This document shows, piece by piece, positions 47,741 through 57,800 of a stretch of 64,000 nt of DNA. Numbering within the stretch: the first letter of the stretch is position 1; each line of letters starts with the position of its first letter. Source of the stretch: Gari tellinella (taxonomy: Eukaryota; Mollusca; Bivalvia; Cardiida; Psammobiidae); the NCBI GenBank assembly GCA_922989275.2, contig OV277860.1:47314400-47378399 (forward strand), in the 5' to 3' direction. The position numbers were made by a program, and so were the translations under genes. The notes under the pieces are model-generated. The model saw nothing but the letters and a program-made list of their open reading frames with translations. It was not told where the DNA came from and searched no databases.

Positions 47741-47887
47741 GGCCCGAGGTTATAAAGCGTTTGATTTGAGTCTGAGTGTATTCACAAGCATTTGATTGGT
47801 CAGATTTGAGCCTAGGCTCAAATCTGACCAATCAAATGCTTGTGAATACACTCAGACTCAGCTTAAAAAGTTTATAACCTCGGAGCC
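47741..47887. mobile_element. F8 palindromic MITE
   Basis: GGCCCGAGGTTATAAAGCGT ... AACCTCGGAGCC, with a nearly perfect palindrome centred on GAGCCTAGGCTC at 47814. Deleted, self-inverse relative of the element at 38285. Confidence 0.78.
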
Positions 47888-48314
47888 AGGCATTCATATG
47901 AGATCCATGGACCAGCTGTAAAAACAAGTTGAAACTTAATTGAAAGCTAAATTAAGTATGTGTAATGTAGAAAGCTCTTATAGAATACCCTATTAACACA
48001 TGTATGACAGAACAGAAGCTTTGGTATGGCCATATGCCACACATACACTAGCACACTGACATACATAAACAGGTATGTGAGGACAGAAAAATAAGTTACA
48101 GCACCAATGTGAATTGAACGAAGATCAGCTGTGAACAAACACAGGATGCATAAACTATCCAGCATCTACCTAATACAATACAACACAGCATGGTGATATA
48201 GATAAGTATGGTGGTAATAAATCACATGAATACAACCACTTTGTTGGTGGCTGAAACCCAATAACCGTTACCCCACGTGACACTTTTACACATCATTTAC
48301 AGTGTACCTATGAA

Positions 48315-48725
48315 CAGAGCTCCAGATAAGGGGAGTATTTCATATACTCAAATCATTATTTTTGCTTTAACCCTTTGAATCTTAGTCCTGCATATTTGCG
48401 TCCTATGCAAACAGTGTACATTTGAATAGTACACTTGTCCTATGCAAACAGTGAAGACCCAGATCAGAGGGCTCCTAGGAGCCCTCTGATCAGGGTCTTC
48501 ACTGTTTGTCATAATGCCAAACATGGACAAAAAAAACACCTTAAAAGTCAGAAATGGACTAGACTTAAATGTAAACTGGAATTGTCCATTTGAAGTTTTA
48601 GGGAGGAAAGAGTTAAGCCCTATGGTGTCACTACCTCTAATGAGTAGTAAACCATATGGTTTTGTACTGAAATGAGTGAGAAATTGTTGGATTTGTTCGG
48701 TTTACTCCCTCTTTTCTGGAGCCCT
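48315..48725 (+). mobile_element. F5 MITE split by F4
   Basis: CAGAGCTCCAGATAAGGGGA to CTTTTCTGGAGCCCTG, interrupted at its internal TTAA (before CCCTATGGTG) by an F4 at 48367-48616. Confidence 0.82.
48367..48616 (-). mobile_element. F4 MITE nested in F5
   Basis: TTAACCCTTTGAATCTTAGT to GGGAGGAAAGAGTTAA. Beta hairpin with apex GCTCCTAGGAGC. Confidence 0.88.
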
Positions 48726-48954
48726 GTATGAAGAGTATGCTAAACTCTTTCAACACTATATAACTCTTGTGAGTTATTATGTTCCCTTGTCAATCTTTTC
48801 AATTACCCCCAACAAAATGAACCAATCTACTAAGAATTCTGTGTAGTTTAATAAATACTGGTCTAAAATAACAAACGGTGCAAAACCTAATCAGTGGGCT
48901 CCCATAGGAGCCTTCTTATCTGGGGTTTCACTTTACAAATGCAATGAGTATATT

Positions 48955-49455
48955 TTAACCCATTACCCCAAAAATATCCTTTTTACGCCTATAATTTATT
49001 CCTCCACTGAAGAAACTAAATGTTCTTTATACAGTTTTGAATATGTACCTTAATAAATATATTCTAGTAGATAAAAGCTTACAGCAGGCTAAAAGTAAAG
49101 CAGAATGTGCCTAAGTTAACTCTTTCCTCCCTGAAACTTTAAATGGACAATTCCAGTTTCCATTTAAGTCTAGTCCATTTCTGACTTTTAAGGGTTGTTT
49201 TGTCAATGTTTGGCATTATGACAAACAGTGAAGACCCTGATCAGAGGGCTCCTTTCGGAGCCCTCTGATCTGGGTCCTCACTGTTTGCACAGGACAAGTG
49301 TACTATTCACATGTACACTGTTTGAAAAGAACGCCTATATGCGGGACTAGGGTTCAAAGAGTTAAGGAGCATTCCGCTTTACTTTCAACCTGCTTTAAGT
49401 GGTCACCTCTATTCAAAACTAGAAACAGACTATGGGGTAATGGGTAATGGGTTAA
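48955..49455 (-). mobile_element. F3 MITE split by F4 near its hairpin apex
   Basis: TTAACCCATTACCCCAAAAA to GGGTAATGGGTTAA. Arms GCAGAATGTGCC and GGAGCATTCCGC are separated by the F4 at 49116-49365. Confidence 0.8.
49116..49365 (+). mobile_element. F4 MITE nested in F3
   Basis: TTAACTCTTTCCTCCCTGAA to GGGTTCAAAGAGTTAA; hairpin apex GGCTCCTTTCGGAGCC. Confidence 0.88.
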
Positions 49456-49947
49456 ACAGGTCGAGGGTGTTGAAAGAGTTAACCTATTTAGACGGTGTAG
49501 TGCAAGATCAGACATTACTTTTATTGAAACCATAACCTGTTTTGGTAGTATGGTTAGTATCTGTTTCAAAATTTTAATACAGTTTCTTTTGAACTAAAGA
49601 AACCCAAGTATATGTGTAAATCAGTGTTGATCTTCATCAGACATCAACTATTTGGCATTTGATCAGGATCAAAATTCTTTGCCAGTCATGTCAAACAATG
49701 TTAGCAGTACATGTATGTGGGTTTATCAGAATCCAGCCATTTCTAGTATGCCATTTCAATTTTCAATTTCAGAAACATAATTGCAACAAAATACTTTATT
49801 GTCAAATTTAAAATCAAAATTTAACAAAACAAATCATATATTCAATTTCATCATGATTTCAAAATAACAAAGCAAATGGATCTGTACTTATAAAGCTGGG
49901 CATGTACTACAGGTATAACAAAAACCCGAATTGTAACAAAACAAATA

Positions 49948-50394
49948 CAGTAAAACCTCTCTATTATGACCACTAAACTCTGCTTATTATTAGGTGTTTA
50001 TGACAGGTGACTGCTTAACCCTTTCCTCCCTGAAACTTTAAATGGACAATTCCAGTTTCCCATTTTAGTCTAGTCGATTTCTGACTTTTAAGGTTGTTTT
50101 TGGCAATGTTTCGCATTTTGGCAAACAGTGAAGACCCTGATCAGAGGGCTCCTAGGAGCCCTCTGATCAGGGTCTTCACTGTTTGCATAGGACAAGTGTA
50201 CTACTCACATGTACATTGTTTGAAAAGAACGCCTATATGCGGGACTAGGGTTGAAAGGGTTAAAGCAAGATGCCAGTAAAACAGAAAGCTTCTTTAGGAA
50301 CTAGTGTTTTACTAATACATTGCTTAAAGATGTCACCTGTCTTTTATACAATCAATTAGCCTTTGTTTTAGTGGTCTTAATTGAGGTTTTACTG
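49948..50394. mobile_element. F2 MITE split by F4
   Basis: CAGTAAAACCTCTCTATTAT to AATTGAGGTTTTACTG. Its internal GACTGCTTAAAGCAAG is opened at TTAA by the F4 at 50015-50263. Confidence 0.85.
50015..50263 (+). mobile_element. F4 MITE nested in F2
   Basis: TTAACCCTTTCCTCCCTGAA to GGGTTGAAAGGGTTAA, with TTAA duplicated on both sides relative to intact F2. Confidence 0.88.
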
Positions 50395-50719
50395 TACTAA
50401 CACCATATGTCGAAAATGTTCTGAAAATATCCAAATCTTGACCTAATACTCAGTAGATACACCTTTTTATACCTTTAATTTACCAATATTCCTCTACCAA
50501 AAACAAAATCCACTTAATACATTCATGATTGCACCATACACAATATTTCCTATATCCTAGGAAACTTATTTTTATGCCTTTAATTTACTACTACTAGTAG
50601 ATATCTACAGAAGAAAACGTTCTCAATTTATACATTCATGATTATGAGCCCTAAGAAATATTTCTTATATCTTAGCCAATAGTTGCTTAAAGCAGACTGC
50701 AAGTAAAGCAGAATGTTCC

Positions 50720-51235
50720 TTAGCCCATTACCCCATAGCCTGATTCTAGTTTTGAAAATAGGTGTTTTGGAGAAAGTTGACCACTTAAAGCAGATTGAAA
50801 GTAAAGCAGAATGGACCTTAACCCTTTGAACCCTAGTCCCGCATATAGGCGTCATTTTCAAACAGTGTATATATAAACAGTACACTTGTCCTAAGCAAAC
50901 AGTGAAGACCCTGATCAGAGGGCTCCGAAAGGAGCCCTCTGATCAAGGTCTTCACTGTTTGTCATAATGCCAAACATTGACAAAAACAACCCTTAAAAGT
51001 CAGAAATGAACTAGACTAAAATGCAAACTGGAATTGTCCATTTAAAGTTTCAGGGAGGAAAGAGTTAAGGCGCATTCTGCTTTACTTTCAGCCTGCTTTT
51101 AAAGCTTCTATCGGCTAGAATACAGAAAATAGTTCATATCATACATATTCATAACTGTATAAATTGGAACTATTTTCCTCAGTGAAGGAATAAATTAAAG
51201 GGGTCAAAAGGCGTATTTACGGGGTAACTGGTTAA
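50720..51235 (+). mobile_element. F3 MITE split by F4 exactly at its hairpin apex
   Basis: GCCCATTACCCCATAGCCTG to GGGGTAACTGGTTAA. Left arm ends GCAGAATGGACC and right arm starts GGCGCATTCTGC, with the F4 between. Confidence 0.85.
50818..51068 (-). mobile_element. F4 MITE nested in F3
   Basis: TTAACCCTTTGAACCCTAGT to CAGGGAGGAAAGAGTTAA, full beta hairpin. Confidence 0.88.
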
Positions 51236-51840
51236 GCAATCATCTGTCTTCCATGCTGAAAACAAGATGAAGTTATGGGAGTAAGGGTTAAGTGGATAAC
51301 AGATTTTTGCACAAACACAGTTTTTAAGACACGTGGAAGCCTAGCATATTAAAAAGTAATTATGAATGCTCCTATATAACTTTTGTCCTGCATAAAACAA
51401 CCAATTGTCAGAGATCTATATATTTAATTAATAATTCAGCAAAATCACTGAAAACATGATTGACAAATTGATTGGCTTGTCAGCTGTTTAGATGCTAAGC
51501 AATCATGTTTAAAATTTTGAACTGGGACAGTGCATTAACAGTAAATACATTCATATAAGCTTGAATGTAGACATTTTGGCAATAATGGCTGGGAAATGTC
51601 ATCAGTATTTATTGGGTGTAATATAGTGATAATCAGCGATCATATTTGTAAATCCGTGAAAAACTTAATTCAGATCAAAGCAGTTTGTGATCAATGAAAA
51701 CTTGATAGCTTGAGATATATGAAGACAAACTCAATGAATAAAGACGAACAATATCAGTAACCGACTATGATGAATTTGTGTCCATCACCCAATGAAGGTT
51801 TTAACCCTCCTCTGGCTATTAAGTGTATATGGACATTCTT
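51236..51840. other. gene-free stretch
   Basis: No gene, hairpin or tandem repeat recognised; AT-rich. Confidence 0.4.
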
Positions 51841-51844
51841 TTAA

Positions 51845-52170
51845 AATAGTGCAGATCAAGATCAGACAGCTCCTGAAGCCTTAACCCTTTCCCTGATAGA
51901 AGCGACTTTTAGCGCATTTGATTTATTCCTCCGCTGAAGAAAATAGTTCCAGTTTATTCCCTCTTGAACAATTACCATAACAAATATTTTATATAGCCTA
52001 GTAGATGGTAGTTTAAAGCAGGCTGGAAGTAAAGCAGAATGTGCCTTAAGGCACATTCTGCTTTACTTTCAACCTGCTTTAAGTGATCATCTGTCTTTAA
52101 TATTTTAAATAGGTTATTGGGTAAAGCCTTAAGGAGCTGTCTGATCTGGGTCTGCACTATTTTCTTGTAT
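51845..52170. repeat. beta-like hairpin opened at its apex by an F3 MITE
   Basis: Left arm AGATCAAGATCAGACAGCTC (51853-) and right arm GAGCTGTCTGATCTGGGTCT (52134-) pair with each other. The F3 at 51891-52132 sits between them, bounded by TTAA on both sides. Confidence 0.75.
51891..52132 (-). mobile_element. F3 MITE
   Basis: TTAACCCTTTCCCTGATAGA to TTATTGGGTAAAGCCTTAA; hairpin apex GTGCCTTAAGGCAC. Confidence 0.78.
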
Positions 52171-52374
52171 CTGTCTGACATTAGACTGAACTCCTTCTTA
52201 AGAAAAATCATCAGTATCAATGGGTGTAATAAAGTGATTATCAGCAATCATATTTGTAAATCAGTGAAAAACTGGATAGCTTGGGATATATGGAGACAAC
52301 CTCAGGCTCAATGAAATAAGCCAAATAAAATAATACCTGCAACCTTAACAGACTACATGTATAATGTACTGGTA

Positions 52375-52607
52375 CAGTGGAGAATCTGTTATTCTTTCCC
52401 GTTTAAACGGAAACACAAAGCACTAAAACGTAGAAAAGAACAACTTTTGGACAATTCTGATACTTGTTTATCTTGGTGGCAAACAGTTTGGAGCCTGATC
52501 AGACGCCGGGTTACCCGGCGTCTGATCTGGCTCCAAACTGTTTTCACTGCAAATAATAGTTTTAGCGTAAACGCGTTTATTGGGAAAGAATAACAGATTC
52601 TCCACTG
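52375..52607. mobile_element. F1 MITE, intact
   Basis: CAGTGGAGAATCTGTTATTC to AATAACAGATTCTCCACTG with TA flanks. Alpha hairpin GACGCCGGGTTACCCGGCGTC. Confidence 0.88.
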
Positions 52608-52675
52608 TATGTGTCGACCAACAAATGAAAGCTTAAACCCTCCTCCTGCTAATAGTGTTAATGCACACATTTTGA

Positions 52676-52742
52676 AAACAGTGTAGACCCAGATCAGACA
52701 GCTCCTTCAGGAGCTGTCTGACCTGGGTCTGCACTGTTTTCT
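52676..52742. repeat. solo beta-like hairpin
   Basis: AACAGTGTAGACCCAGATCA, GACAGCTCCTTCAGGAGCTG and inverse. Confidence 0.65.
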
Positions 52743-52862
52743 TATGTCTGTCCGACATGATTCTCTGACAACACCTTCATAGGGAGAAAATCTTTCTTTT
52801 TTTTTAGTTATACTTTGTGAAAATTCAGCAGATTTTCCTCATAGTCATTCTAGTAATTTCTA

Positions 52863-53065
52863 CAGTGGAGAATCTGTTATTCTTTCCTGTTTAAACGCAA
52901 ACGCAAAGCACTAAAATGTAGAAAAGAACAACTTTTAGACAATTCTGATAATTCATGTTTATCTTGGTGGCAAACAGTTAGGAGCCTGGCTCCAACTGTT
53001 TGTATTGTAAATAATAGTTTTAGTGTAAACGCGTTTATTGGGAAAGAATAACACATTCTCCACTG
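52863..53065. mobile_element. F1 MITE with deleted hairpin
   Basis: CAGTGGAGAATCTGTTATTC to ACACATTCTCCACTG, TA flanks. The core is cut down to AGTTAGGAGCCTGGCTCCAA. Confidence 0.85.
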
Positions 53066-53164
53066 TATATATGAATATTCAGTAGGAGAATGGTTATAGA
53101 TATATATGAAGTGTGATTTAACATTCTGTGTTGGTTGAATAATAACGAGACTAGAGTGTATCTA

Positions 53165-53362
53165 TCAAACTAATCCTGTCTGGCAGCTGTGTTGAGAGTT
53201 CCCCGATAAGTCCGTTCCAATTCTGGAGCAGTCTATTTTCAGCACCATTTCTTGCAGTCCTGAATTAAACACTTTTAATTCCCCATTCAGAGCAATCCTG
53301 TGCTCCACTCCTCCCAAAATATCATAGCAGGTGATGGCTGTCCAATTCATATCAAAATGCAC
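53165..53362 (-). pseudogene. possible decayed coding fragment, unrecognised
   Basis: An uninterrupted minus-strand frame of about 65 codons has protein-like composition (WTAITCYDILGGVEHRIALN, QEMVLKIDCSR). A +1 shift near 53215 would continue as ELSTQLPDRISLID. No family recognised, no clear splice sites. Could be a chance frame or a retroelement relic. Confidence 0.2.
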
Positions 53363-53379
53363 CTTTGTGGAATTCTACA

Positions 53380-53587
53380 TTAAATCATTCAACCCTGAAA
53401 CTTTTAATGAACAATTCCAATTTCAAAATAAGTCAAGTCCTTTTTTGACTATTTAGGGTACATTTTAACAATAGTTGACAAAATGAAAAACAGTGTAGCC
53501 CCTGATCAGAGGACAAGTGTCATCCTCACAGGTACACTGTTTGTAAATGATGAGTGTACCTGTCGTTGCTAGGGTTGAATGTGTTAA
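53380..53587 (+). mobile_element. F4-related MITE, degenerate
   Basis: TTAAATCATTCAACCCTGAA to GCTAGGGTTGAATGTGTTAA; left beta arm only. Confidence 0.6.
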
Positions 53588-53874
53588 ATTACAACTCTTA
53601 TCAACTCTTTTAACACTAAGTAACACTTGTAGGTTATTATGTTCCTTTTTGGAGCTTGTTAGTTAGTCTGATCAGGGTCTACACTGTTTGTCATTTTGAA
53701 ATATATTGTTAAAATCAACCCTAAATATTCAAAAAACGGACAATTTTTTTTGACATTGGAATTGTCCATTAAAAGTTTCAGGGGTAAATGAGTTAATACA
53801 GGACTGAAGTAAAGCAAACAACTCCATAGGAGCTTTCTGCTTGTAATTGTTGTGCAATAAACATGCATCTCTAC

Positions 53875-54071
53875 TCAAAGATCACCAGATTAGGGGAGTA
53901 TTTGGAAAAGTAAAATCTCTATTTCTACATTAAACCCTATGGTGTTACTACTCATTAGAATCGTCTCTTCGGGACGATTCTAATGAGGGGTAACAACATA
54001 GGATTTGATGCTGAAATGAGTGAGAAAATGTTGAATTTTATTAAGTTTACTCCCTCTTATCTGGAGTCCTG
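53875..54071 (+). mobile_element. F5 MITE
   Basis: ATCACCAGATTAGGGGAGTA to CTCTTATCTGGAGTCCTG; hairpin TTAGAATCGTCTCTTCGGGA/inverse. Confidence 0.8.
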
Positions 54072-54088
54072 GATCTCATAGCTTCTTT

Positions 54089-54279
54089 AGAACTCCAGAT
54101 AAGGCAGTATTTTAAAAACTAAAATCTTTGTATCTGCATCAAACCCTATGGTGTCCCTACTTATTGGAATCATCTCTTTGAGATGATTCCATTGAGTAGT
54201 AACACCGTAGGATTTTGTGATCAAATGAGAGAGAAAATCTTTGATTTATTCAGTTAACTCCCTCTTATCTGGAGCCCTG
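54089..54279 (+). mobile_element. F5 MITE
   Basis: AGAACTCCAGATAAGGCAGT to CTCTTATCTGGAGCCCTG. It is tandem to the previous F5, and TAGCTTCTTTA-like sequence lies on both sides. Confidence 0.78.
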
Positions 54280-54523
54280 GATCTCCATGGAAGCTTCTTT
54301 AAATATGACCACTTGGCACAGAATTGACTGTTTATCTTACATCAGAGACTAATATCTTCACATTGAATCACAGAGTTGATTATACTCCTGTCAAAGACGC
54401 TTCCTTTTGAAGTGTTAATCATTTTTCACAAGCACTTAGAAGCACATTTGTAGCACAAATATTTGAATAAATAATTCTCCTTGAATCACAATTACATCTA
54501 GTAGTCTGTATATGATGACCAGT

Positions 54524-54749
54524 AGGGCTGCCATTTCTCCAGATTTTTCCTAAATCTTCGGATTTTTTTTCTGGTACATGGTAGCTTAAAGAAGACTGAA
54601 AGTAAAGCAGAATGCGCCTTAAGGCGCATTCTGCTTTACTTCCAGCCTGCTTTAAGTAGTCACATGCCAACAAAACTGGAAATAGGCACAATGCGTAAAA
54701 TGCAAAATTGGAAATCTTAGTATTTTTCATGTCAACTTATGGCAGCCCT
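54524..54749. mobile_element. TIR element (GGGCTGCCATTTCTCC family) with F3-type hairpin
   Basis: AGGGCTGCCATTTCTCCAGA to AACTTATGGCAGCCCT. An F3-like hairpin (GCAGAATGCGCCTTAAGGCG) fills the centre. Just downstream (3') of the LDLRAP1 stop. Confidence 0.65.
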
Positions 54750-54807
54750 CGACCAGTCCTCTTTCCATCAACAACCCCTGCTCTTATGTATCATTTCTGG
54801 CAAAGTA

Positions 54808-57800
54808 TTATATATTGAGAAGATCCTCGACGGATCTAGATTTTGAAAATGCCTCGAGGCTTTTAGTACCGTCCATATAGTCCTCTACACTATCGTCAAG
54901 GTCTTCTTTACGCAAATCTGTTGAAAATGTTGAAAAAGACGGTTGCCGACTTCTGTCTTCAGCCAATCTGTAGATATAGATATATATGTTACAGGAATAA
55001 CATGTAAACAGGGAATACGTGAAATAATTGAAAAATCAGGAATTTCATGATCTAGATCTCCCAGGGAAAAGGCGTAATTTTAAAGCTTTTTGTTCAATTT
55101 CTATAAAAATTTAAAAGTTACTTTTTGTAAAAGTAATGAATCTTACATTGTTTAGTTCATTAAGTTCAAAGGCAAGTACCACACTTTGAAATATTTCGTT
55201 AACCTTATTAACAAGACAGATGTCTTGGATTTTTAATTGTCCAGGCTTATATGAACACTGTTCACTTATTTTCATTCACATGTGCGAGAAACTTTGTATG
55301 AACATTCATTAGACCATGATATTTCAAGAAAGCATGATGTTTTAAACCAAAAGAAATGTCATGATAATATAAATCTATTTATTGGATGAAAAAAGGACTT
55401 TACATCAATTCCCTAAAACACCCAGTGATTATGCTTAATCCCTAAAAAGTTCAAGGATTACTCATCATCCCTGAAACATATTTGTTAAATGCAGGTATCA
55501 GCGAATAACTCAAATGTTTACTCTTTATACAAGGCTAACATCTAACCCTTTCCCCCATAAATACGCCTTTATAAGCCTTTAAATTGTTCCTCCTGTGAAA
55601 AAGTTCATTTTTATATACAGTCATGAATGGGAAGTATTTTCTATAGCCAATCAGATAGTAGCTTAAAGGAGGCTGAAAGTAAAGCAGGATGCACCTTAAG
55701 GTGCATTCTGCTTTACTTTCAACCTGTTTTAAGTAGTTACCTGTCTTCAAAACTAGAAACAGGCTATGGTGTAATGGATTAAGTTCCTACATGGTAGAAT
55801 CATGGAAACTCGTTTCTATGCAGGGCTCCAGATAAAGGTAGTATTTCAAATACTAAAATCGTTATTTCTGCATTAAATCCTATGGTGTTACTACTCATTA
55901 GAATTGTTTCTTCCAGATGACTAATGAGTAATTAAACCATATAATATGGTGCTAAAATGAGTGAGAAAATGCTGGATCTGTCAAGTTTACTATCTCTTAT
56001 CTGGAGCCCTGTTTATGAGAAATAGTCATATTAGTAGGACTTCAGTGTACATGAAGGTACAATGCCTCATAAAAGCTTTAACACATTCAACCCTCGTCAT
56101 TTACAAACAATGTACCTGTGAGGATTACACTTGTCCCTTGCAAACAATGTAGACCCTGATTAGAGGGCTCCTTAAGGAGCCCTCTGATCAGGGTCTACAC
56201 TGTTTGTCCTGTTGAAATATATTGTGAAAATCAACCCTAAATAGTCAAAAATGAACTAGACTTATTTTGAAATTGGAACTGTTCATTAAAAGTTTAAGGG
56301 GTGTATGTGTTAAGTACAAAGTGTTACTTACTGCGAAAACCAGTCGTCTAAATTTTCATTACCACCTATGCTATCATTGCTAAATTCTACAGGACTACTG
56401 CTTTCATCATCAAACGTTTGCTGAAATATACAATATGTGAAAACAGTGAATTTTACAGGACTACTGCTTTCATCATCAAACGTTTGCTGAAATATACAAT
56501 ATACAAACACAGTGAATAAAGGAAACTGTATGTAAAGTCAAACAAGTGTTAGAAACATTCAGACCTTTCACTCATTCACCCCCTGAAACTTTTAATGGAA
56601 AATTCCAGTTTCAAATTATGTCCAGTCCATTTTGACTATTAAGGTTGTTTTTTTAACGGTTATTACAAAATGACAGACATAGATCCTGATCAGAGGGCTT
56701 CCGCAGGAGTCCCCTGATCAGGGTCTGAACTGTTTGCATGAGACAAGTGTGCTCTATATAATTAAATTTTGGTTGAGATAAAAGCGAGTTAATGTAGACG
56801 ATGTTCTGTCTACTCAAGTCTTATTAGAAGCTCTTTCCACAGAATAGTACAGATAGTTGTGTCTATAGTACAGTGCTCCCTCTCTACAATGGCCCTCTGA
56901 ACAACGATTCCCTCCTTACGACAACACTTGCCGATGTTCCCCAAACCAGACAATTTTGTTCAACCTTTCCACAGTTGCAATATTATCATCTGCTTAAAAT
57001 TGTCTACTTTTTTCTCAACGTCACATATTACACATTTTGACAGAGAAAAACATAATGCCAAGTGATAAACAGCTTGAATCCAGATCAGATGCATTACATG
57101 ACGTCTAATCTGGACTTAAGCTGTTTGCAAATGTAAGTCGAATTTCCCTCCCTATAACAACTCCCTCCAAACAACACACACTCTTTTTCTCCCATTGGAT
57201 GGTGTTGTGGAGAGGGAGCACTGTAGTAGCTATCAGAGACTTACCCATCCCACTCTGTGTTGAGGACTGTCAGATCTGACTTGAGAAGACAATGACTTAG
57301 TACTTTCTGGTTTCGGTAATCTTGAATGAGTATCTGAAAAAAATTAACAGTGAATAAACAAAATGAAGGTAAAGCAGAAAGCTACTATGGTGGCTCTTTC
57401 TTTACTTGTTTTAACGCATTACCTCATCACCTGTTTCTAGTTTTGAAGACAGATGCTCCCTTTAAGCAAGTTGAAAGTCTACCTTCCAACACATTCTGAT
57501 TTACTATCAGCCTGCTTTTAGTTACCATCTGCTAGAATATGAACATATGAATTGGTCGGGTTTTTTCAAGTGGAGGAATAAATTAAAGGCCTAAAAAGGT
57601 GCATCTATGGGGTATAAGTTTAATCTACTAGGTATAGTATAGAGCACCAGATAAGGGTAGTTTTTCAAACACTAAAATCTTTATTTCTGAATGAAACCCT
57701 ATGGTGTCACTACTCATTAGAATCGTCTCTTCGAGACGATTCTAATGAGTAGTAACACCATAGGATTTGGTGCTAAAAAGAGTGAGAAAATGTTGGATTT

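Noticed and set aside
48400..48500. Beta-type hairpins as microRNA precursors
   Set aside because: Stems are long and nearly perfect, present in over ten copies, and tied to MITE ends. Without small-RNA reads a microRNA call is not supported.
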